Positions 36,654 to 45,277 of a stretch of DNA of 64,000 nt are shown one piece after another. Source of the DNA: Bacteroidia bacterium (GTDB taxonomy: Bacteria; Bacteroidota; Bacteroidia; J057); contig JAWPMV010000001.1 of assembly GCA_033391075.1 (NCBI GenBank), positions 6,448,001 through 6,512,000 on the forward strand, written 5' to 3'. A program made the position numbers and the translations under genes. Position 1 is the stretch's first letter; every line of letters begins with the position of its first letter. The notes beneath the pieces are model-generated. The model was not told the DNA's origin and did no database searches. It saw only the letters and a program-made list of their open reading frames with translations.

Positions 36654-38174
36654 ATGCGCTGGAAAACACAAACAAGCATTTTACTTATTCTTCTGCCAAT
36701 TCTTTCCATGGGGCAAGACTGGAAACGTATTTCAGGAGAAGTAAAAGATATTCGCAAAGGAATGGGTATTCCTTATGCCCAAATTCGAATTCTCAATAGC
36801 TCACTTGGTGTGATTACCAATTTTTCAGGTGAATTTCGAATCAGTATTCCTGAAAGACATTTTGGAGATACCCTTCGAATTTCCTCCATCGGTTACCAAA
36901 GCAAGGACATTCCCATTCAAAGCTTGCTGGATAGCAATTTTATCAGCCTGCCTTTAGGGGAAAGGATATACAGCCTGGAAGAAATAGCCATAAAAGAAAA
37001 AAGAGGAAAAGAATTGGGAGCAGGTGAAATCGTAAGAAGAGCTGTCAATCGTATCAAAAAGAATGTCCCTGATGAATCGATGATTATCAATGGATTTTAT
37101 CGGGATTATCTGCTGAGAGAGGGAGAATATATCAACCTGATGGAAGCAGCTTTAAAGGTTTATGATAAAGGTATTCAAACTTATGATTACAAAAAGACCC
37201 AGATAGAACTGGAACAATTCCGCTTTAGACAGGACATACAGATTGATACTTTTCAAAGTGGATCTTATGCATCGGGAGAGAAAATGATTCCGGAAATGAA
37301 GATGAATTACGCAGGCCGAAATGAATTTTCCATCCTTCGCCTCCACGATCCCATTCGCAACTTTAAGCACCCTTCCTTTGCTTTTGTCTTCATCACCAAT
37401 AAGTACTTTTTAACCTATCACAATTTCAAACTGGATTCGCTAATCATCCAGGACGAAGACTTCCTGTACGAGATATCCTTTGAGCTGGTGGATGACCCCG
37501 TTTACAAACATCTCATTGAGGGTAAGCTATTTATCCGTGCTTCGGATTTTGCGATCCTTAAGTTTTCCTATACCAATTTTTTCAAACCGGAAGAAGAAGA
37601 GGAAGGAGTGCGCTATGAGATTTTGGTAGAATATCAGGACTTTGAGGAGCAGATGGTTCTGAAGTACATTTCCATGAACAACTACCTGAATACACGAATT
37701 GGAAATCCGAGTTTTAAGATTGATACTATACGAGTAGATACCCTGGCCAATAGACTTATTCTTCGATTCAATAAAACCCTGGACTTTCGTAGCTCGGGAA
37801 ATCCTAAAAACTACAAAGTCTGGATCGATGGGCTGAGGTTTAAAGTCGAAAATATTGTGCATAATGATCCAGCAGAGGTCAGCATTCCCTTCAGGAAAAA
37901 ATTAAAAATAGATCGGCCGGATCAAATCAGATTGGAGGCGGAAAATATCCTTTCGGCTTATGGAGAGATTCTCAATGTCTATCCTACCGCTTCTATGTAT
38001 CAGTATCGGGAATTTTTTGTAAATGAGGTTGAGATAGGGGAGTGGGAGGAAAGAGAAAAAGTATTGGTGAATAAAGAGCTACCTCTATATCGAAACGAAG
38101 TTGAGCAGATTCCCGGCTTTTGGGAGAATTACAATATGGTATTGAGCCAGCCTTTGAAGAAATTGGAGAGGTAA
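36654..38174 (+). CDS. Carboxypeptidase-regulatory-like outer-surface protein
   Basis: 506 aa with a signal peptide (1-20, ending LSMGQ), an N-terminal CarboxypepD_reg-like beta-sandwich (about 25-105; ISGEVKDIRKGMGIPYAQIR, then GEFRISIP, LRISSIGYQ) and a large beta-rich remainder (LEEIAIKEKRGKELGAGEIV marks the usual linker, then ..NGFYRDYLLREGEYINLMEA..). Proteins with this layout are abundant in Bacteroidota and are thought to lie in the outer membrane or periplasm; function is unknown. The start is the ATG at 36654, directly after the heptamer palindrome. Confidence 0.85.
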   Translation: MRWKTQTSILLILLPILSMGQDWKRISGEVKDIRKGMGIPYAQIRILNSSLGVITNFSGEFRISIPERHFGDTLRISSIGYQSKDIPIQSLLDSNFISLPLGERIYSLEEIAIKEKRGKELGAGEIVRRAVNRIKKNVPDESMIINGFYRDYLLREGEYINLMEAALKVYDKGIQTYDYKKTQIELEQFRFRQDIQIDTFQSGSYASGEKMIPEMKMNYAGRNEFSILRLHDPIRNFKHPSFAFVFITNKYFLTYHNFKLDSLIIQDEDFLYEISFELVDDPVYKHLIEGKLFIRASDFAILKFSYTNFFKPEEEEEGVRYEILVEYQDFEEQMVLKYISMNNYLNTRIGNPSFKIDTIRVDTLANRLILRFNKTLDFRSSGNPKNYKVWIDGLRFKVENIVHNDPAEVSIPFRKKLKIDRPDQIRLEAENILSAYGEILNVYPTASMYQYREFFVNEVEIGEWEEREKVLVNKELPLYRNEVEQIPGFWENYNMVLSQPLKKLER

Positions 38175-38316
38175 ACTCAAACAACTCGTGTTATCCAGAG
38201 CCCCGTCGGGAACCTCAATCAAATGCCAAAATCACTAATTCAAAAAAATTGACGGAGTTACAGACAAATAGTTTCAGCCCCTCCACTTTGGTCGGAGTGG
38301 CAGGAGATTTTGAGCT

Positions 38317-38344
38317 AAAAAAAATGCCGGGCACAAGGCCCGGC
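38317..38344 (-). terminator. Terminator of the DUF937 gene
   Basis: GCCGGG/CCCGGC stem with 7-nt loop (38326-38344) followed on the minus strand by ATTTTTTTT. Typical intrinsic terminator. Confidence 0.88.
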
Positions 38345-38378
38345 TGCATTCGAGTGAATATGAAATATTGCTATTTCC

Positions 38379-38960
38379 TTATCTTTTGAGGAATCCTCCC
38401 AACATGCCACCGATGTCGTCCAACATACTTCCATCTCCGTCCTGATCCAGGACTTTTCCGAGGATATCCATTACAGGAGAACCTGCACCGCGAGCTTGCT
38501 GACTTTCTCCAGCCAACAATCCAGCAAGATCAGCAGGATTCAAGCCCTGGCTTTTCTGAGTTCTTCCTAATTGTCCCAAAATAACGGGTGCAAGATTTTC
38601 CAGAAGGTTGCCAGACTGTCCTGAGTTCAGACCTGTTATTTGACTAAGTGCAGATTCGATTCCTCCACGCTTTTGTCCAAATACGTGTCCGAGAATTGCA
38701 CCACCGGGTCCATTATCACTTTGAGAAAGGAAACCTCCCAAATTGTCCAGAATACTTCCGTCGTGGTCTTTCTGTAAAGCATTGCTAAGAGATGCGGCTC
38801 CATCATCAGAAGATGCATTTTTTGCAAGTGCTCCTACAATCATTGGAATTGCAGCTGAAATTGCTGCTCCAGTTACTCCTTCGTCAGCGCCAATATTCTT
38901 TGCCAGTCCTTGAAGAACCTGGCCACCAATTTGTTCGGTGAGTGCGTTTAGTAATGACAT
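38379..38960 (-). CDS. DUF937 (YidB-like) family protein
   Basis: 193-aa Gly/Ala/Leu-rich cytosolic protein with two DUF937-type repeats: helices around GAAISAAIPMIVGALAKNAS (about 30-50), DHDGSILDNLGGFLSQ (about 68-83) and again DQDGDGSMLDDIGGMLGGFLKR at the C-terminus. The DHDGS and DQDGDGS segments look like calcium-loop type sequences. Family function unknown. Divergent from aroB; own terminator downstream. Confidence 0.88.
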   Translation of the reverse strand: MSLLNALTEQIGGQVLQGLAKNIGADEGVTGAAISAAIPMIVGALAKNASSDDGAASLSNALQKDHDGSILDNLGGFLSQSDNGPGGAILGHVFGQKRGGIESALSQITGLNSGQSGNLLENLAPVILGQLGRTQKSQGLNPADLAGLLAGESQQARGAGSPVMDILGKVLDQDGDGSMLDDIGGMLGGFLKR

Positions 38961-39127
38961 ACTTATTTGTAAATTTTTTTAATAAAGTGAAATCGTTCAA
39001 TTTTAGGATACTTCGGTTGTGAAAAGGTCACACACAAGTTAAAAAAATCCGGGACACGAATTATATGATCCTCGAATTTTTACTAAGGCATTTGTTATTC
39101 ACTAGCTCTCAGCTTTAACTTCACCCC

Positions 39128-40180
39128 ATGCTTAGTTACCCGATACATATTGGAGCAGATGCCCGCGAGAAGCTCGGAGAATTTCTCAGGAAGTCCGAAT
39201 ATTCTCAAATCCTGATTCTGGCAGATGATAACACCTATGATCTTTGCTATCCCAAACTTCGGGATTATCTGCCGGTACATGAGGCTATCCATATTCCTGC
39301 AGGTGAAAAATTCAAGACGCTTGAAACCTGTGTTGGTGTTTGGAGCAAAATGACCCAAATGGCTATGGATCGAAAAGCCATCCTCGTCAATTTGGGCGGT
39401 GGAGTCATTGGAGATATGGGAGGAATGATTGCCAGCCTTTACAAAAGAGGCATTGATTTCGTCCAGGTTCCTACGACTTTGCTTTCTCAGGTGGATGCCA
39501 GCGTAGGCAGCAAGTTGGGAGTTGACTTCATGCAATACAAAAACCACATCGGTCTTTTCAATGATCCACAAGGCGTATACATCTGGCCCGGCTTTCTCAA
39601 TACGCTGTCTGATCGCGAACTAGCCTCCGGTTTTGCCGAAGTAATCAAGCATCATCTGATTGCCGACCAGGCGGGCTGGGAAGGCTTAAAGCAGATTCGC
39701 GATTTGCGAAAACTGGACTATACGCAGATCATAGAGCATTCTGTCGCCATCAAACAAAGAATTGTCGAAGAAGACCCCTTCGAAAAAGGAGCAAGGAAGT
39801 CTCTGAATTTTGGTCATACGATTGGCCACGCCATAGAAAGTATGCGACTCGAAACAGAAGCTCCTTTGCTTCATGGAGAAGCCATATCCATCGGGATGAT
39901 TTGCGAAGGCTTCCTCTCTCGCGAAGCAGGCCTCATCGATACCAAGGCCCTCGTCAGCATCATCGAACTCATTTCTCATCACTATCCCTCCACCAACTTC
40001 TCCAGCGGAGAATTTGAGGACATCATAGCTCGTGCCCTCAACGACAAGAAGAATGAAGGCAAAAAAATCCTCTGCACTTTCATAGACGGTATCGGTCAGT
40101 TCAAAATCAATCAGGAGATCAATGACGCTGATATCGAAGAGTCTCTGGAGTTTTACAATGATATGGCGAAGGGGTATTGA
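39128..40180 (+). CDS. aroB: 3-dehydroquinate synthase
   Basis: Second enzyme of the shikimate pathway; converts DAHP to 3-dehydroquinate with NAD and a divalent metal. The 350-aa protein shows GEKFKTLETC (about 60), the NAD-binding GGGVIGDMGGMIASLYKRGI (about 97-116), PTTLLSQVDASVGSKLGVD with active-site Lys/Asp, FAEVIKHHLI, and the metal His residues in LNFGHTIGHAIE and LLHGEAISIGM. Complete and of normal length. Starts at the ATG at 39128. Followed by repeat copy 3. Confidence 0.97.
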   Translation: MLSYPIHIGADAREKLGEFLRKSEYSQILILADDNTYDLCYPKLRDYLPVHEAIHIPAGEKFKTLETCVGVWSKMTQMAMDRKAILVNLGGGVIGDMGGMIASLYKRGIDFVQVPTTLLSQVDASVGSKLGVDFMQYKNHIGLFNDPQGVYIWPGFLNTLSDRELASGFAEVIKHHLIADQAGWEGLKQIRDLRKLDYTQIIEHSVAIKQRIVEEDPFEKGARKSLNFGHTIGHAIESMRLETEAPLLHGEAISIGMICEGFLSREAGLIDTKALVSIIELISHHYPSTNFSSGEFEDIIARALNDKKNEGKKILCTFIDGIGQFKINQEINDADIEESLEFYNDMAKGY

Positions 40181-40192
40181 AGAAGTTCGGAA

Positions 40193-40270
40193 GTGTTAGG
40201 GTGTTATAGTGCTGGAGTTGGTATTTTAGCTTTCCAACTATAACACCAAAGCACTACAATACTTTAACAC
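40193..40270. repeat. Octamer-armed palindrome, copy 3
   Basis: Left arm units GTGTTAGG, GTGTTATA, GTGCTGGA, GTTGG; complement of right arm GTGTTAAA, GTATTGTA, GTGCTTTG, GTGTTATA, GTTGG. The inner 8-mer GTGTTATA and GTTGG are shared. Located between two codirectional genes, 13 bases after aroB and 8 bases before the next ATG. Confidence 0.8.
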
Positions 40271-40278
40271 TCATCCTT

Positions 40279-40791
40279 ATGCCTCTCATCAAATCCTTCA
40301 AATCCCACACGCCTGAAATCCATCCCTCCGCCAAACTGGCAGAGAATGCTAGCATCATCGGTGAAGTAGAGATCGGTGAAGAAAGCAGCATTTGGTACAA
40401 TGCTGTTTTAAGAGGGGATGTAGGCGCCATCAAGATCGGTAAGCGAACTAATATTCAGGATGGAGCTATTCTGCACTGCTCTACGGGACTTACGCCTTGC
40501 ATCGTAGGGGATGAGGTGGTAGTGGGGCATAATGCTATCCTGCATGGATGCACCGTCGAAGATCAGGTATTGATTGGGATGGGAGCGATTGTATTGGATG
40601 AGGTAGTTGTTCCCAAACATACGATCATAGCTGCGAATGCTTTGGTAAAGCAGGGGGCTCTTTTGGAGGGAGGCTATATGTATGCTGGCACGCCGGCTAA
40701 AAAGATAAAAGCCCTGAGTGAATCTCAAATTGAGATGATCCGCTCAGGGGCTTTACACTATATAGAAAATGCGAAATTACATTGGGGCTGA
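40279..40791 (+). CDS. Gamma-class carbonic anhydrase-like protein
   Basis: 170-aa left-handed beta-helix (hexapeptide repeat) protein. The three zinc histidines appear in DGAILHCSTG, VVGHNAILHGC, at the expected spacing, and the segment ESSIWYNAVLRGDVGAIKIG matches the family. Likely a carbonic anhydrase or related acyl/CoA-binding trimer; PaaY/YrdA-type relatives cannot be excluded. Its 3' end contains a hairpin that seems to serve the convergent HNH gene as terminator. Confidence 0.92.
   Translation: MPLIKSFKSHTPEIHPSAKLAENASIIGEVEIGEESSIWYNAVLRGDVGAIKIGKRTNIQDGAILHCSTGLTPCIVGDEVVVGHNAILHGCTVEDQVLIGMGAIVLDEVVVPKHTIIAANALVKQGALLEGGYMYAGTPAKKIKALSESQIEMIRSGALHYIENAKLHWG
40707..40754 (-). 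terminator. Terminator for the HNH operon embedded in the convergent coding sequence
   Basis: On the minus strand AAAGCCCCTGAG pairs with CTCAGGGCTTTT (one bulge), with an inner stem ATCTCA/TGAGAT, and is followed by ATCTTTTTAG. The structure lies wholly within the last 85 bases of the carbonic anhydrase gene. Confidence 0.6.
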
Positions 40792-40835
40792 TTTCGGTGG
40801 AATGAGACGAAAATTTGTCAGCACCCGATTTCGCA

Positions 40836-41342
40836 TCATGACATATACAAATACGGTTTCCAGTCTTCACGTACATTCCCGGCAAAATTACTCAGAAACA
40901 TCACGAAGCTCGGACGGAAGGGTTTGTGGGTCATGCTAAGACCCGCTTGCTCCGGGGTCATGCTTCCTTTCTTGGCATTGCAACGCTGGCAAGCCGCAAC
41001 AAGGTTGTCCCAGGAGTCTCTACCTCCATGTGCCTTGGGTTTTACGTGATCGATCGTCAGGTTTTCTCTGCTTCCGCAATAGACACATCTGTTTCCATCT
41101 CGCTTGAATACATTATGGCGAGAAAGATTCACGCGCTTATAAGGCAATTGAACATACCGTCTCAGGCGAATGATTGAAGGGAATTTAAATTCTGAATTTA
41201 TAGAACAGAGTTTACGCTTCGGATTGTCAGACAACATTTGCGCTTTGTCCAGAAATATCAGGACAAATGCACGCTCGACCGAACAAATAGTTATGGCCTG
41301 GTAATCCGAATTCAAGACTAATACACTTTCTCTAACTACCAT
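40836..41342 (-). CDS. HNH endonuclease family protein
   Basis: 168 aa with a C-terminal HNH motif: CVYCGSRENLTIDHVKPKAH (about 86-105), then NLVAACQRCNAKKG, giving the two CxxC zinc pairs and the DH of the nuclease site. The N-terminal part (VLVLNSDYQAITICSVERAF) is typical of a stand-alone HNH family common in Bacteroidota and Cyanobacteria; these proteins are probably DNA repair or processing nucleases and are not linked to a restriction system here. It overlaps the upstream NlpC/P60 gene by 7 bp. Confidence 0.92.
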   Translation of the reverse strand: MVVRESVLVLNSDYQAITICSVERAFVLIFLDKAQMLSDNPKRKLCSINSEFKFPSIIRLRRYVQLPYKRVNLSRHNVFKRDGNRCVYCGSRENLTIDHVKPKAHGGRDSWDNLVAACQRCNAKKGSMTPEQAGLSMTHKPFRPSFVMFLSNFAGNVREDWKPYLYMS

Positions 41343-42100
41343 CTTTTTATGATAATAAGTTTATGTGTCAATTGATTGCTATCAATATCAATGATCCCAG
41401 ATTCTTCGAATCTGTCTTTACGCAGCCTTCCGGATGCGTGGAGTATATGATCGAGGTGTATAAGGATTCCTACGTGAGTAACCCGACTTTGTTGGGGTTT
41501 GGCAAAAAATGCGAGATCGCCTGCCTTATGCTCGCCATAAGGAATCGTTTTACCCTCCAATGCTTGCTTCGAAGAGTCCCTGGGAATAGAAATACCACAC
41601 ATGGCATAAACCATCTGGCTGAAGCCTGAACAGTCTATTCCAAAGCCCGATCTTCCTCCCCATAGGTAAGGGATATTAAAAAAATAGCGGGCAATATCTA
41701 CCCGCTTGTCAAAATCTTGTATGTCGATTGTCCGTAAACTCTTGGACATACTCCACCGATGACCCGCCATGTCAAAATCGGTCTGGCCGCTACTGACTGG
41801 AATCTTTACCCCCAGGGGTATTCGCATCTGGCTTCCATCTTCGAGCATAAGACTTCCATCTAAGACGTATTGCCAATTTTCATAGGATTCATATTCCTTA
41901 GGATCTATTGGCAAAAGCATACGAGGATTTACCCAACCCTCATATCCGTCAGAGAGCATTTTTACTTTGTACCAGTTCCCCTCTTCCTCCAGCTTTTCAA
42001 CCGCCTCTCCAAATAATACCTGACTCACCATCTCTGCCGACTCAGCGGCATTTCCCCGCAGGGGTACAACAGCTTCTCTTGCAACATACATTTTTGGCAT
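41336..42100 (-). CDS. NlpC/P60 (C40) peptidase with SH3 domain
   Basis: 254-aa cell-wall peptidase. N-terminal bacterial SH3 region (about 5-65, VVPLRGNAAESAEMVSQVLFG and WYKVKMLSDGYEGWV), then the NlpC/P60 domain with catalytic Cys in GIDCSGFSQMVYAMCG (about 155), His in RVTHVGILIHLDHILHASG and a following polar residue. Such enzymes cut gamma-D-Glu-diaminopimelate bonds. No signal peptide is evident, suggesting cytoplasmic use in recycling (as for YkfC-like enzymes) or a non-classical route. Coupled to the HNH gene. Confidence 0.93.
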   Translation of the reverse strand: MPKMYVAREAVVPLRGNAAESAEMVSQVLFGEAVEKLEEEGNWYKVKMLSDGYEGWVNPRMLLPIDPKEYESYENWQYVLDGSLMLEDGSQMRIPLGVKIPVSSGQTDFDMAGHRWSMSKSLRTIDIQDFDKRVDIARYFFNIPYLWGGRSGFGIDCSGFSQMVYAMCGISIPRDSSKQALEGKTIPYGEHKAGDLAFFAKPQQSRVTHVGILIHLDHILHASGRLRKDRFEESGIIDIDSNQLTHKLIIIKRW

Positions 42101-42293
42101 TATGGCAAGATTATCTCTAGGTTATAGGTAGCGAAAGTGCTCATTAGCCATAAGTTAAGGGAGAAAAATCAGAAACACATGGGCTTTCCGATATATTTCA
42201 GAATAAAGACTAAAGTCCTTTGAAATACTCCCTCTGCTTTGTATCTTTCTATTCAAATCAAACTTATTTTTTAACTTCTAAACTCCTTGCAAA

Positions 42294-42330
42294 GAAAAGC
42301 TGATTCATTTTTGAATCGGTTTTTCTTTTT
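42294..42330 (+). terminator. Hairpin with T-rich tail in a divergent region
   Basis: AAAAGCTGATTCA pairs with TGAATCGGTTTTT (13 bp including G-U pairs) around TTTT, followed by CTTTTT. It lies between divergent genes, where no recognised gene ends on either strand, and just upstream of the promoter at 42346. Confidence 0.5.
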
Positions 42331-42345
42331 ATGCACTTTTTTATC

Positions 42346-42353
42346 TAACTTTG
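42346..42353 (+). promoter_or_regulatory. Promoter of the YceD-rpmF operon (-7 box)
   Basis: TAACTTTG fits TAnnTTTG and lies 20 bases before the chosen ATG (42374). The sequence 20 bp upstream (TTTC) is a one-mismatch -33 element. Confidence 0.6.
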
Positions 42354-42373
42354 CCAGCCGAAAGAAAGAGCCG

Positions 42374-42934
42374 ATGTCGAAAGAGCGCAACTTTTTGAGA
42401 AAATACTCCCTGAATGTTGCTCGTATGAAGCCAGGGAAAAATGAGGAGGACTTTCACATAGGCCCTGAGTTTTTTGATCATTTTGAGGTTTCGCCTGTAA
42501 AGACAGGAGTGGTTGATGCTCATTTGAAAATGCATAAATATGGCACCCATGTGGATGTCGTTTTTCAAATGCGGGGATGGATCGAACTAAATTGCGATCG
42601 TTGCGGAGAACCCTATGAGCATGAGTTTGAAATAGAGGAGCGCATCATTTATTCTTTTGATTCAGATATGGATTTTGAAGGATATGAAGTGATGTATGTG
42701 AATAGTGGAGAAGATAAACTTGACATCAGCCAGGAATTGTACGATTTTGTACAAATTTCTATTCCGCTGAGGAAGGTTCCGGATACAGATGTACACCTTT
42801 GTGCACCGGATGTTCTGAAAGCACTGGGATTGAATGAAAGAGGCGAAGTGAAGAAAATAAAGCAAGAAAAAGAGGAAGAAGAAATTGATCCTCGTTGGGC
42901 AGCTTTAAAGAAACTCAAGGATCAGAATAAATAG
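42374..42934 (+). CDS. YceD/DUF177 protein, linked to 23S rRNA/L32
   Basis: 186 aa from the ATG at 42374; the longer frame upstream would run through the promoter, so it is excluded. The DUF177 core has LNCDRCGEPYEHEFEIEERI (about 72-91), with the CxxC pair, and a Cys near LCAPDVLKALG. It ends in a Lys/Glu-rich tail with DPRWAALKKLKD, as in the family. YceD is needed for 23S rRNA and L32 homeostasis in bacteria and plastids, which fits the location 42 bp before rpmF. Confidence 0.9.
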   Translation: MSKERNFLRKYSLNVARMKPGKNEEDFHIGPEFFDHFEVSPVKTGVVDAHLKMHKYGTHVDVVFQMRGWIELNCDRCGEPYEHEFEIEERIIYSFDSDMDFEGYEVMYVNSGEDKLDISQELYDFVQISIPLRKVPDTDVHLCAPDVLKALGLNERGEVKKIKQEKEEEEIDPRWAALKKLKDQNK

Positions 42935-42976
42935 ATAAAAAAGAAAGCAATAATTAACGAATAAGAGTTTAAGATA

Positions 42977-43159
42977 ATGGCGCATCCGAAGCGAAAAATT
43001 TCCAAGACCCGCAGGGATAAAAGAAGAACTCACCTGAAGTTGAAGTCCAAGACTTATTACATGGACCCTGAAACTGGTGAGCCGGTATTGTACCACAGAG
43101 TGAGCCTGGAGAGCGGTACCTATAGAGGTCGCCAAATCCTGGAACCTAAAGACGAATAA
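42977..43159 (+). CDS. rpmF: 50S ribosomal protein L32
   Basis: 60-aa ribosomal protein. N-terminus MAHPKRKISKTRRDKRRTHL and the following TYYMDPETGEPVLYHRVSL are characteristic of Bacteroidota L32, in which the four-Cys zinc ribbon is lost. Cotranscribed with the YceD gene and followed by a terminator. Confidence 0.97.
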   Translation: MAHPKRKISKTRRDKRRTHLKLKSKTYYMDPETGEPVLYHRVSLESGTYRGRQILEPKDE

Positions 43160-43188
43160 GCTTAGCCTTAGGCTAATCAATATATTTC

Positions 43189-43231
43189 GGCCTTGGATGC
43201 TTCTTAATCGAAGCATCCAAGGCCTTGTTTT
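43189..43231 (+). terminator. Terminator after rpmF
   Basis: GGCCTTGGATGCTTC (43189-43203) and GAAGCATCCAAGGCC (43210-43224) form a perfect 15-bp stem with a 6-nt loop, followed by TTGTTTTAT. Confidence 0.92.
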
Positions 43232-43358
43232 ATGGGCTTTTTTGAAAAGGGGATACGTAAGAGTAGAGGGAAACTAAAGCATATCCTTCTTTTCACCCAA
43301 ATTCAGGATCTCTCAGCACGAGGAGCCAGCACACCAATCAAGCTTCGAGATGACAGAG

Positions 43359-45173
43359 CTACTTCACCTTCGTCTCCAGCCAATCTTTCCGCATCTCCAC
43401 TTCTTTCCCTTTTACTTTCTTTTTACTCTGAATACTATAGGTTTTGGCTCGGCTATCTCCTGTATAGGTAAATTCTATTTGCTTCAATTCTTTTAGTCCC
43501 AATAAAACCGACAAGCGGACTTCATCTCCGGGCTTCAATTCATTGGCCCATTCGTCCAAATCTACTTCACCGGCTTTCTTTCCATCCACTTCTAACAATA
43601 AATCATCCGCCCCAACACCTGCATTGTAAATATCACTTCCAGGCACCACACGACTGATCAGATGTCCCTGACTAATCCTTTCGGCAGCTGTAATCCCCAG
43701 CGCGCGTTTCCCAGAGGTCTCATTTATTCCAAGCTCTAACTCAAGCCCCATTGGAGCCAGCAAAGATTCATAATCAATCGAAGCCGTACCATGAACATGA
43801 TCAGCAAAAAATTGCTCCCAGCTTTCGCCCGTCAATTTCTCCAGGGCTTCCTGAACCCCATCTTCTGGTACTCCTTTATCTTTTTGGTAGTAGTTTTTAA
43901 AAAGGTATTGAAATACCTGATCAAGCCCTACACTCCCCTTGCTTCGCTTTCTCACTTCAAGATCGATCATGAAGCCCAAACGGCTTCCTAAGGTATAATA
44001 AGAAATTCGATGATCCGGATGAGCATAAGGAGAGCTGGACAACCAGCTATTGAAACTAGAATTGGAAGGAGATACGACTTGGGAAGCATAATTGCCTTCC
44101 AGACTGCGAATGGTATTGCTCATCCGATTCAAGAACTCATCTTCATCTATAATCCCCGCTCGTACTAAAGTCAATTGGGTATAGTAATCCGTTACGCCCT
44201 CTGTAAACCAATGCAAATTGGTGTATTGCTGTTCACTATAATCGTACGGCCAGAGAGCAGCAGGCCGAATTCGTTTCACATTCCAGGCATGCCAGAACTC
44301 ATGGCTGGTTATTCCCATCAGTCCACTTTTTGCGGCTTCCGGACTTTGAGCTACCGATGAAGGCAGGGCAAAGCTGGCGGAATTGCTATGTTCGACCGCA
44401 TGGCGCATCCGATAGGGGAGGAGGCGATAAATGAAATGGTATTCTTCAAAAGGATATCCTCCGAATAGAACGGCCTGTTCCTGCACGATTTTTTTCACAT
44501 CCTCCAGGATTACTTTCTCCGTCTCACTTCCTCCACTAAACTCTCCCTGAAAATGAAGTTTAAAGGCACAGTTTTCATCCGAAAAATCCAGTGTCTTCAT
44601 CTCCTCCGCAAAAACAGTCGGTGAATCTACGAATTCGTGATAAGAAGCGGCTTTATAGGACTTTCTGGATCCATTTTGCTTCAAGGCCGTAGCAATTTTC
44701 CAATCATCAGGCAGCTCAGGCACTTCCAGTTTAACCGGATCATCATAGCGTCCCTGCACATGCATAAATAAATTGATGGGATTGAAATAGGCTTCCCCCA
44801 ATCCATAATAACTGGAACCCGCATCGCGATTATTGGCGAAATAACGATAGCGAATTCGGATTTCGCCTCCCTTATTATGCATGACCTTCCAACTATCCTT
44901 ATTCAGCTTCTGCCATTTCAACTTATTCCCCGACGCATCCCAGGCTTCAAAATGAGAAATAGCCCCCGAATAATCCTGCATAATATATCTCCCCGGTCGC
45001 CAGGCAGGTACCATAAATACCGTATAGCTATCCGTTTGGCTTTGAGCCCGGGCTTCAATTATATAGGTATGCGTATTGGGAGTCAGCCAGCTGAGGCTGT
45101 ATTGATATTCAGCCGAAAAAGCGATGCTTGACATGAAAAGGAATATACTGAGGGAGAGAAAGATTTTATTCAT
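43359..45173 (-). CDS. M61 glycyl aminopeptidase-like peptidase with PDZ domain
   Basis: Exported 604-aa zinc peptidase. Signal peptide (1-20, ending SIAFSA), an N-terminal beta domain of M61 peptidases (about 25-190), the catalytic domain with GITSHEFWHAWNVKRIRP (HExxH, about 287) and the downstream Glu in WFTEGVTDYYTQL, and a PDZ domain (about 490-570; ERISQGHLISRVVPGSDIYN). M61 enzymes prefer N-terminal Gly or Ala. Ends with a basic tail. Repeat copy 4 lies directly upstream of its start. Confidence 0.94.
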   Translation of the reverse strand: MNKIFLSLSIFLFMSSIAFSAEYQYSLSWLTPNTHTYIIEARAQSQTDSYTVFMVPAWRPGRYIMQDYSGAISHFEAWDASGNKLKWQKLNKDSWKVMHNKGGEIRIRYRYFANNRDAGSSYYGLGEAYFNPINLFMHVQGRYDDPVKLEVPELPDDWKIATALKQNGSRKSYKAASYHEFVDSPTVFAEEMKTLDFSDENCAFKLHFQGEFSGGSETEKVILEDVKKIVQEQAVLFGGYPFEEYHFIYRLLPYRMRHAVEHSNSASFALPSSVAQSPEAAKSGLMGITSHEFWHAWNVKRIRPAALWPYDYSEQQYTNLHWFTEGVTDYYTQLTLVRAGIIDEDEFLNRMSNTIRSLEGNYASQVVSPSNSSFNSWLSSSPYAHPDHRISYYTLGSRLGFMIDLEVRKRSKGSVGLDQVFQYLFKNYYQKDKGVPEDGVQEALEKLTGESWEQFFADHVHGTASIDYESLLAPMGLELELGINETSGKRALGITAAERISQGHLISRVVPGSDIYNAGVGADDLLLEVDGKKAGEVDLDEWANELKPGDEVRLSVLLGLKELKQIEFTYTGDSRAKTYSIQSKKKVKGKEVEMRKDWLETKVK

Positions 45174-45181
45174 AGGAGAGC

Positions 45182-45272
45182 GTGTTACCGTGTTACCGTG
45201 TTAGAGTATTAGCGTGTCAGGGACATCTATAAATTTAACGCTAAAACTCAAACACCCTAATACACTAACACC
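45182..45272. repeat. Octamer-armed palindrome, copy 4
   Basis: Left arm units GTGTTACC, GTGTTACC, GTGTTAGA, GTATTAGC, GTGTCAGG; complement of right arm GTGTTAGT, GTATTAGG, GTGTTTGA, GTTTTAGC. The longest copy, with a direct duplication of one unit. Fills the gap between the M61 start and the response regulator stop. Confidence 0.82.
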
Positions 45273-45277
45273 TTATT

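Noticed and set aside
43232-43471. 79-aa frame after rpmF
   Set aside because: Starts within the tail of the rpmF terminator and runs antisense into the M61 gene; composition is not protein-like.
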